Origin: Phialocephala subalpina
Taxonomy: Eukaryota > Ascomycota > Leotiomycetes > Helotiales > Mollisiaceae
DNA length: 64,000 nt
NCBI GenBank assembly: GCA_900073065.1
Contig: FJOG01000045.1
Coordinates: 161,954-225,953 of the forward strand
Direction of reading: 5' to 3'
The notes below the pieces were generated by a model that was given only the letters and a program-made list of their open reading frames with translations, made no database searches and was not told the DNA's origin. The position numbers and the translations under genes were made by a program. Below, piece by piece: positions 56,554-64,000 of this stretch; positions within the stretch are counted from its first letter, which is position 1; every line of letters starts with the position of its first letter.

Positions 56554-57217
56554 CTAGCCTTCAACAAAGTGTAAACCCCAACTTGGGTTTACCCCGCTAT
56601 AGCATTTCAGCTTCTCTTTCAACTTTTTTGGAAAACGAGACACATAGAGTGCTTTATTTTTAGCGCATTCTAGATTTTGGAATAGATATATCATATGTCT
56701 ATCTCTAATTAGAGGAATGAGATCTAATGGAGTAAATAAATATCTGTATTCCGCGTGGTTAGGTGGTAGAATATTATCCGTTTTCCGAACATCGACGAGC
56801 TCGCTTTTATACATTTCGAAGTGCACGAACTTAATTTAAGATAGTGTTCGGAACGAGAAGCAAAAGAGCCATTTCCCGCGCATCGACTTATAGTTAGCAC
56901 TTAAAAGTTTGAAGAGTACTTTGTTTGATGTTACTTGGAGTGATACGAGGTCGAGCTGGAGAAGACGAGTGGCGTAGCGACCTTCGTTGAAACAGAGGAG
57001 GAGGAACAAGAGTTCGGAAGTTGGTGGCTCAGCGTTCACAGCTTGAGAAGTGGCCTCTTCCATAGCTTGAGCCCTTGGATCAGGTTGGTGCAACTCGAGG
57101 TCTCTTTCAGTTGCATTCTGTGGACTCAAATGCAACAGCTGCCTGAAGTATTGAATCCCCTGGCCAAGAACATTCACGAAATTTGTAACCGGGCTATTAC
57201 TATGTAGCCTTTCGTTG
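56554..57217 (-). pseudogene. 3' part of a conserved unknown gene split by copia element 2
   Basis: The minus-strand frame continues the 5' part at 63102-63364 across the retrotransposon. It passes FVNVLGQGIQYFRQLLHLSP, then LLFLLLCFNEGRYATRLLQL, meets a TAA at 56836-56838, and goes on through FVHFEMYKSELVDVRK, EYRYLFTPLDLIPLI and FPKKLKEKLKCYSGVNPSWG to a TAG at 56554-56556 where Trp is expected after FVEG. The style is that of a soluble protein family widespread in Pezizomycotina whose function I do not know. Both stops fit C-to-T or G-to-A changes. Insertion and stops make it a pseudogene. Confidence 0.7.
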
Positions 57218-57372
57218 TATCAGATGCTACGAGGTCTGGGCATTATTCTGTGGGTAAAAGATCGTATTGTTCAGTCTAGAGAGCTAGCTAGGGAGGAGCG
57301 TGAGGATATAAGAGTCTGCGAGATTACCCCTAAACTAGTGTTTAACCCACTACACGTGACTAGCAACTAACA
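57218..57372 (-). repeat. 3' LTR of copia element 2
   Basis: 155 bp, plus-strand ends TATCAGATG and CAACTAACA. Ten differences from the other LTR, all transitions. Target duplication CGTTG precedes it. Confidence 0.9.
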
Positions 57373-58579
57373 CACCCCCCCAGGTCGAGAGGTAACGAGT
57401 CCTGCTACGGTAGACAAGAGAGAAATAAAGCTATTCACAGAGGTAAACGCGTAATTACTATGATAACACCCAATAGCTAGTAACCTACTTTTATTTAGGT
57501 GTTTTCCCAAAACATTAATATTAGTATCATCAAAACATACAAAATGAGCATAAAATCAATATCCACCGTAATAAAGAAGACAATCGGGTCGAAGTAAATA
57601 TATAACTAATAACTCTAATTAAACTAATAAAAGAAAGTAATAATTTAAATCGATTAACTTAAGTAGTACTAGTTTAGGCTTTGCCTTTGGGGGTAATTAA
57701 GTATTCGATATTAACGAGTTTAAGTTATTTGATAAAAGATTTATGCTTTTGACGTAATAATGGCTTAGTAAGGCCGTTTATTAGCATGTTTATTATTCTA
57801 GTTTAGATAATATTAATATTTTTAGCCTTAACTTATTCGCGTAGCTAGTACTAATGGATATTAACGTGCCGCAATTTCGTGATTAACTTCGGTGATTCTT
57901 TTACTATAAGACGAATAATCTGGAGGTTATCGCAAAGAATAATATTATCGTTAGGTAAATCGAGATTAATTATATCGAATAGCTACTATTATTATATAAG
58001 CTATAACGCGCACGCTAAGATAGCTTTTAGCTTTGCCTCCGTAGTTAACGTGGAAACTAAGTCTTATTTACTGCTTTTCCAGTTTATTATGCCTTTGAGA
58101 ACTTGGAAGAAAAAGCCCTATATATTACGGCGCGTTGCCACGTCGTCCGCAAAAAACGCGTTATTAATAACGCGGAAAATAAGCTCTCTATCGATAAACT
58201 CGGTGTTTATTCCTCTAAATTATAGCGCCAGGTAACATGTGCTATAGAGATATTACAAGAGCCGTTTTGTAGCCTCGCGGTAATTAGGGCTTAGGTTTTA
58301 GTTAAACGTAACTAGTTCTTTGGTAATTTATATTATATTAGGGCGAGAAATCGTTATTAAGTAAATCGTTAAACTAGTTCGCTATTAATAAGCTACGATC
58401 TGGTAAGTAGTTACCTTTTTATCATATGGTTATAACTTAACGGTAAGGTTAACTAGAACTTTGGGAAATAGGCCTCTCGTATTTACTTTAAACTTCCGAT
58501 ATATATTCTTTATATAAAAGTCTTAATAAAGTTATATTTTCCGTTATATCTTATTTTTAATTACGCGTATACTTAGAAA

Positions 58580-58768
58580 CTATTTTAGTTTACTTATTTC
58601 GCGTATCTTGTATTTCCCTAGCAAGAGAAATCTTATTTCCTTATATCGAACATATTCTTTTTGACGGTAAAGTATATAAATATCATTAACGTAAAAGAAT
58701 ATTATCATTTTGCCGTCCGTAAATAAGCATAAATACTCTGGCATTAGTTTAAGATAAAATAATTTCAT
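58580..58768 (-). pseudogene. Fossil reverse transcriptase core of copia element 2
   Basis: 62 codons of copia RT: LMPEYLCLFTDGKMIIFFYV followed by NDIYILYRQKEYVRYKEIRF and LLLGKYKIREISKLK. The catalytic YVDD reads YVND, a G-to-A change at the first catalytic Asp. Stops on both sides. Confidence 0.88.
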
Positions 58769-61700
58769 AAACGCGCTAAAGTCGTTAAACCATAATAATA
58801 GTAATATATTAAAGCCATAAAGTGCTATCTAGTAATATAATACGTATTTAGGCCTTTTCTTTCCATTTAGTAACTCGATGTAAGTCTCTTTATTTATTCG
58901 AGAGTTCGTGAACGCGTTTATAGCATCGAATTACTTTATTTCCAGGTTAAAATATACCGTAATTGCAATTAGCATTCGAAAGACCCGTAAGGCTAAAGTA
59001 ATAGCATAAATTTCGTCTTGATTATTCTGTTAAAAATTTCTGCGCGTTATAAGATATACCTTATATTTCAAGAGATAACTATTATCATTGAACTTATAAT
59101 CTAATATTTATATTAGTAGAATTGGTCTAATATCTGCTTTGTTTATAATCTTAATTAGTATTTCTTTGAATATTTTTTTTCTAGAGTATATTTTATTCCT
59201 TTTCTATTATTGCTTTAAACTTTACTTAGTGCGGGTAATATAGTATTTCCTGATAATTTCGAGGTTTTAGTAGTAGCTTATTTTAGTGTAATTTAATATA
59301 AAGGGCACGTGGTATTTTTATCATAATAACATGAAATATAAAGTTCTTATAGAGGTTATTAACTAATATAGTATATTTTTCCTGTTTCTTTTTGCGTTTA
59401 TTATAATTATAGGTAATTATAGGTTTAGCGCGTTTTTTAGTCTTAATGTTTTCGGTGGAAATCTCTAGATTCCGAATATTAGCTCGAATATTTGTTTATC
59501 GCGTTTTACTAGGCTAAGAGTAATTAGGGCCTATTAAAGCAAGGGAATCTAGAGATCTAGTTAATTAATAATAAGGAGCTTAACCCGATCAAGGTATAAT
59601 TTAGCTATTAGCGTGTTAATTGCTTAATGGCGTTAATATAAATGCTAATATAAATATATTTCTTACGTTTAATATATTATTTCTTATATTTACTAAGATA
59701 ATTAACGGGCTTTCCGCATGCTCTACTTAATAGTCTCTAATAAGGTTATTAGTAGTTAGAAGATTATTTGAGGAGTCTAAAACTTGGTTATTTTGCTCTG
59801 GTAATAGCTTTGGCTCTAGTAATAACTCTAGTAATAACTTTGGCGTAAATAGCTAAAACGGTTAGATAATAATTATATCTTTAGGCTTTTTGATATTAGC
59901 CTTATAAGTAATTCTAGCACCCTTAGCATGAGCGTTTAGCTGATATTCGTACTTATATAATTTGTAACTTGCGTTTAGAAGATTATCTATTTTAATAATT
60001 TCGATGATCTCTTGGATTTATATGACTTTTAGTTCGGTGAGCTTCTTATTAAGCGTAAAGTCGTAAAAAGTATCCTTATTAAAAGTTATATCTCTAGTCG
60101 AAATAGCGTATCTTAGTAATAATATTTATATACGAAAGATATTTATAGATTTATATCTAACTAAGTAATTTATATACGCTTTTAGACCAAGTTTATTAAG
60201 CTTCGAACGGTTTTTAATAAGAGGGTAAGCCCTATAACCAAAGACTCTAAGATATATAACTTGCGGCAAATAGCTTTTTATTCCCATTTACTTCTAAAGA
60301 AACGCTAGGAGTAATATTTATCCTAGATACTTATTTGGTAATTTGTTTAATAGGTAGCTTACCGCATAATAAGACTTTAGAAATATATTCGGAGGGAGGT
60401 TAGCGCTAATATGCATAATACGTATTTTGCTTATAATCACCCCCCTAGTATATTCCATAGGGCCATTTTGGTTATATATATTCGGAGAAGTAAACTTGAT
60501 AATAATATCTTTTTTGTTAATAAGCTTATATTAGCCTTTATTAAATGAAGTTTATTTATCGATTTTAATGATTATTACTTAGAAACCCCATTTCTATTTG
60601 ATTTATCTTATAAAGTATTTAATGCAAGCGATAATAGTTACTTGTTTAAAATCTAAAAGCGGGAAAACGTAATTTATTTGGCAAACGTTATAATAGAGAT
60701 AAAAGATCTTGGACTTATTTTTATTGCCTTTTTTTATATAAATCTAATTACTAGTAATATGGTAATAAGGGTAATATCCTCGTTTTATTAGTTTACGAGA
60801 AACGATTTCGTAAGCTTTAGCGAGTTTATAAACTTTATAGATATAGCTAAGTTTATGGGTTATAATCTTATAACTAGTTGCTTGTTGCGGTAAGTAAGAG
60901 AGTGCCTTTATATATAAGTGCCCTATTCGGCCATATTATTTCCTAGCCGTAGCTTTTGCCGCGCGGAGAGGTTAACGCGAATTCTGCGTAATATAAACGT
61001 GATTATTTACCTAATTAATAATATGGTTTAGTCTTAGAAATGGCGGGTTATATTCTAATACCTATTAGTTTTCCCGAAATAATATTTAGTATATTATACT
61101 ATTAGCGCACTTAAGTAACTCGTTTTTTATGTTTTATATAATGCCTTTAGCCTTAAGTAAACGGAGATTAATAACGGTAAATGGGAAATTAGGATAAAAA
61201 GTAACGTTTATAATAGTAATTTTTTTCCTTTTGGGTAACCCGGATATTAAATTAGAATAATAATATTTCCCTAGCTATAAATTATAATCGCGCTATTACC
61301 TATTTTGAGCGTTTCTCTTATTGCGATAAGGATAAGGTTTTCGAATTTGTTTTTATTGTTTCTTACGTGGCACATAATACTAGAATCCAAAATAATATTA
61401 TTTATAAGCGCGTTAAGTACTTTAGACGATAAGATGGCGTTTATATTATAGGCCGAGTTATTATTATTAGTAAGCTAGTTATTATTAATTAGTTTATTAG
61501 CGTTAAATTCATTATCGTTGATATTTATAGCGTAATAGCCTAATAGTACCGGGAATATTATATCTCCAGATTTCGAGATTAATATCAAGGGCTTACGCCT
61601 TGAGTTTTCTGCAAGAGGTTAAAGTAATATAGTCTTCGCGTTTTGCTATTTATTAGCTTTCCTACGTAATTAATCGATTTTCTTTTGGACTTTCTAGTTG

Positions 61701-62946
61701 TTTTCTATCTTTTTATTTACTTGTTTTTGAATATTCAGGTTTGGTTTTTAATTTAGTTTCCGCTTATTTTCCATGATATATAAGTAGTCTTTAAATTAGT
61801 AGATTATGGTATATATACAAGGTGTATTCTCGTAGTCTCTCCCTATTCGTTTATTAAGAGTAAACTATTATTATTATTACTTTCTATTATTAGTAATCGG
61901 GTAAGCATATTATACCCCTCAAATTCTCGGTTAATTTAAGGTATTTTTACGCTATTATTAGTAAAAACGCAAAAGTTCTTTAAACGTTCATGGTATTATT
62001 TCTATTAGTAACTTTTTCTTTATTATATCCGCAAAAATAAGTATAATTAGGTAAATTACTTAGAGGAAATCATAATATAATCTTAAATTATTAATTATAT
62101 CGGGGATTTTTAGCGCGATATCCTCGTCGTATATAAAATGTTATTCTCTTAGTTATAACTCGAGATTTATTAACGATTTTGCTATAGTCTTAAGTTTTTT
62201 TTATCTCTCCAAAATCTTATCTTTTTGCGCTCGATTTGACGGGGTAACCTCTAGCTTCAAGTTATATATTATATACTAGGGCGTTTCGCAGTTAAACGTA
62301 TAAAGCAAGTATTTATAGTTAATAAAAGCCTAGATAATTACTCCTAAGCCTTTATAGGCCTCGCTCTGCCAATAGTAAATCTTAAGCTCATAAGATTAAG
62401 TTTCCCTGAGTAATCTTAACTCCTTTTTTTTATTTGCGTCTAAATCCGAGAATTTAGCCTTCCTAGTCAAAGAGATTATTCTTATGCCCCTTAGCGTTAC
62501 TTGACCGTCTCCCATGGGTATAACTAACGGCGTAATTATAATATTTGCCTTAATATCTGCTAATATTAGTATTAGTAGTTAAACTAGCTTTAAAAGCTTA
62601 TCTTAAGGTGTATCCGGGTTAATATACCTCTATAAATCTTCTTTGTTTGCTCTCGTCTTAGTAACTTCTTTCCATTTAACGTAAGTTACCCCTCCGGTTA
62701 AAATCACCAGAATAAGCTTTACCTTTGCCATTTTGCTTTATGATCGCAATAATAAGCTCGCAGATTTTCCAATAAGGTGTGGGTATATAACGGATAACTC
62801 CTCGTAGTCGCAAACGCTACTAATCAGGTAATTGTTAACTGTTTTAGTAAAGGTAATCAAAAGAGATAGATTTCGGTGTTTTACCGGGTAGGCCAAATAT
62901 GCGGTTATTTTGGTGATTAAGCCTTAGGGAATTCCGGACTTATAAC

Positions 62947-63101
62947 TATCAGATGCTATGAGGTCTAGGCATCATTCTATGGGTAAAAGATCGTATTATT
63001 CAGTTTAGAGAGCTAGCTAGGGAGGAGCGTGAGGATATAAGAGTCTGCGAGATTACCCCTGAACTAGTGTTTGACCCACTACACGTGACCAGCAACTGAC
63101 A
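62947..63101 (-). repeat. 5' LTR of copia element 2
   Basis: 155 bp, partner of 57218-57372. Followed by CGTTG at 63102-63106, the target duplication. Confidence 0.9.
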
Positions 63102-63364
63102 CGTTGGCTTCGTCGTCTTCTACCATCACGATGTGATCCTGGGAAAACGAGGTATCCAGCTGAGGGTCACAATTCTCGAATCGAGCAAGTCGTCCAATGC
63201 CCTCCATGCTGAGTCTATATCGCTCTGCTGCACCTGGTTTAAGCTCAATAAAATCATCATAAATTTCGTGCCCGCATTTCTGCATATTCATCAGCTTCGA
63301 TCAATAGCTTTGAAAGTGTACTTACGCATCTCCACTTGATTCGTGTCTTGTCATTTGGTGGCAT
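63102..63364 (-). pseudogene. 5' part of the gene split by copia element 2
   Basis: Exon 1, 63364-63326, encodes MPPNDKTRIKWRC; after a 46 bp intron (GTAAGT...ATGCAG) exon 2 starts at 63279 with KCGHEIYDDFIELKPGAAER and runs to the insertion point. The junction gives WRCKCGHE, a Cys-x-Cys pattern followed by DDFIE, which looks like a small zinc-binding or Cys-rich N-terminus typical of this unknown fungal family. If the element and one target copy are ignored, the frame passes straight into the 56554-57217 part (EAN then ERLHSNSPV). Confidence 0.7.
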
Positions 63365-63890
63365 TAACCTTCACAAGAGCTCCGAGGTACCAAAGACGTA
63401 TCTGTACTTGTATGTATCCTACTTCTTGAAAGCATGGTTTTGGAGTCATCTCTTTCTTCAGATTTCATGCCACCTATATATTCAGAAGAGTCGGGTGGGG
63501 TTGAACTCGCTGCAGTTTAACACCCCTTTTTCAACGTGATCGAGTTTCTTGGCGTCACTCTTGATCAAAACAGCTTTCTCGTACTGTGTTCTTTCCGCAA
63601 TTTTACTCGTGATGCTCGATACCCAAAATACCGCTGTCCTCTTTCAAGTGGAAGACTCTCTGGCCCTGGCCATGGTTATTAAGGATGGCGTGGGTTGGGT
63701 TGCAATTCGCTCGCTTCGCACCCCACTTAGCCCTTGGACTCCACGATAAGGCTACATTAACCTGCCTCGCAGACCGCCTTATTCTTATTATAGCTTGCTT
63801 AGCTTTATTTTATGCATTGCCTTGGTGTCTAATCGAGTTCTTTTGATAATCTATTTTCATAATAATAATTAAATATTATATATTAATTTT
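63365..63890. other. Intergenic, no gene recognised
   Basis: Upstream region of the split gene. A plus-strand frame at 63549-63749 lacks convincing composition. Composition becomes AT-rich after 63770. Confidence 0.4.
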
Positions 63891-64000
63891 AAAATAAATA
63901 AAATAAATAAAATAAATAAAATAAATAAAATAAATAAAATAAATAAAATAAATAAAATAAATAAAAATAAATAAAAATAAATAAAAATAAATAAAATAAA
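63891..64000. repeat. A/T-only 9-10 bp tandem repeat, continues past the window
   Basis: About a dozen units of AAAATAAAT, lengthening to AAAAATAAAT towards the end. Only A and T. Runs off the window edge. Confidence 0.9.

Larger units (their letters stand above)
57218..63101 (-). mobile_element. Ty1/copia LTR retrotransposon, RIP-inactivated (copia element 2)
   Basis: 5884 bp element with 155 bp LTRs (57218-57372 and 62947-63101) and a perfect target duplication CGTTG at 57213-57217 and 63102-63106. It is read on the minus strand: the reverse transcriptase catalytic region lies at 58580-58768, near the left LTR, as expected for a copia 3' half. The interior is about 65-70% A+T by impression, with stops in all frames. 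It is not a copy of element 1: LTR length and sequence differ. It sits in the coding sequence of the gene whose halves are at 56554-57217 and 63102-63364. Confidence 0.9.

Overview
This 64 kb window is nuclear DNA of a filamentous ascomycete (Pezizomycotina, possibly a leotiomycete; the class is a guess). Evidence: short 45-60 bp GT-AG introns with fungal branch points, gene families typical of the group (PDR-type ABC transporter, NRPS-like reductase, Zn2Cys6 factor, DUF8021 secreted protein, SEC11, STAND-type N-terminal domain), and AT-rich tracts with C-to-T/G-to-A damage that resembles repeat-induced point mutation (RIP). All exon models were built by hand from splice sites and reading-frame continuity.

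Left arm (1-23.4 kb), gene-rich: a broken MFS transporter gene leaving the window, a divergently placed guanine-deaminase-like amidohydrolase, a 13-exon PDR/ABC-G transporter, the relic 3' end of a second MFS gene, a secreted DUF8021 protein, two small unrecognised genes (one frameshifted), an NRPS-like adenylation-thiolation-reductase enzyme, and a large dynamin-like GTPase.

Middle (23.4-35.7 kb), repeat-driven: a nearly pure A/T block, then a tandem family of small same-strand genes encoding a two-helix membrane segment and/or a charged coiled coil, mostly degraded. A 6.4 kb Ty1/copia retrotransposon (27894-34274; 201 bp LTRs; 5 bp target duplication CTCAG) sits inside this array.

Housekeeping block (36.2-55.4 kb): FAR-17a/AIG1-like membrane protein, signal peptidase SEC11, ubiquitin-conjugating E2, TBC-domain Rab-GAP, kinesin, Zn2Cys6 transcription factor, secreted tannase-family esterase, and an ankyrin protein with an NLR-type N-terminus. 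Between the AIG1-like gene and SEC11 lies an array of seven imperfect palindromes of the form AATGTCCC-loop-GGGACATT; the same palindrome recurs on the stop codon of the E2 gene.

Right arm (55.4-64 kb): a second, minus-strand copia element (57218-63101; 155 bp LTRs; target duplication CGTTG) is inserted in the coding sequence of a conserved unknown gene whose two halves flank it. The window ends in an A/T-only 9-10 bp tandem repeat.

All 19 differences counted by eye between the two LTR pairs are transitions, and stops in both elements and in several nearby genes fall where Gln or Trp is expected. The picture is of a RIP-competent genome in which the damage also touches genes next to the repeats.
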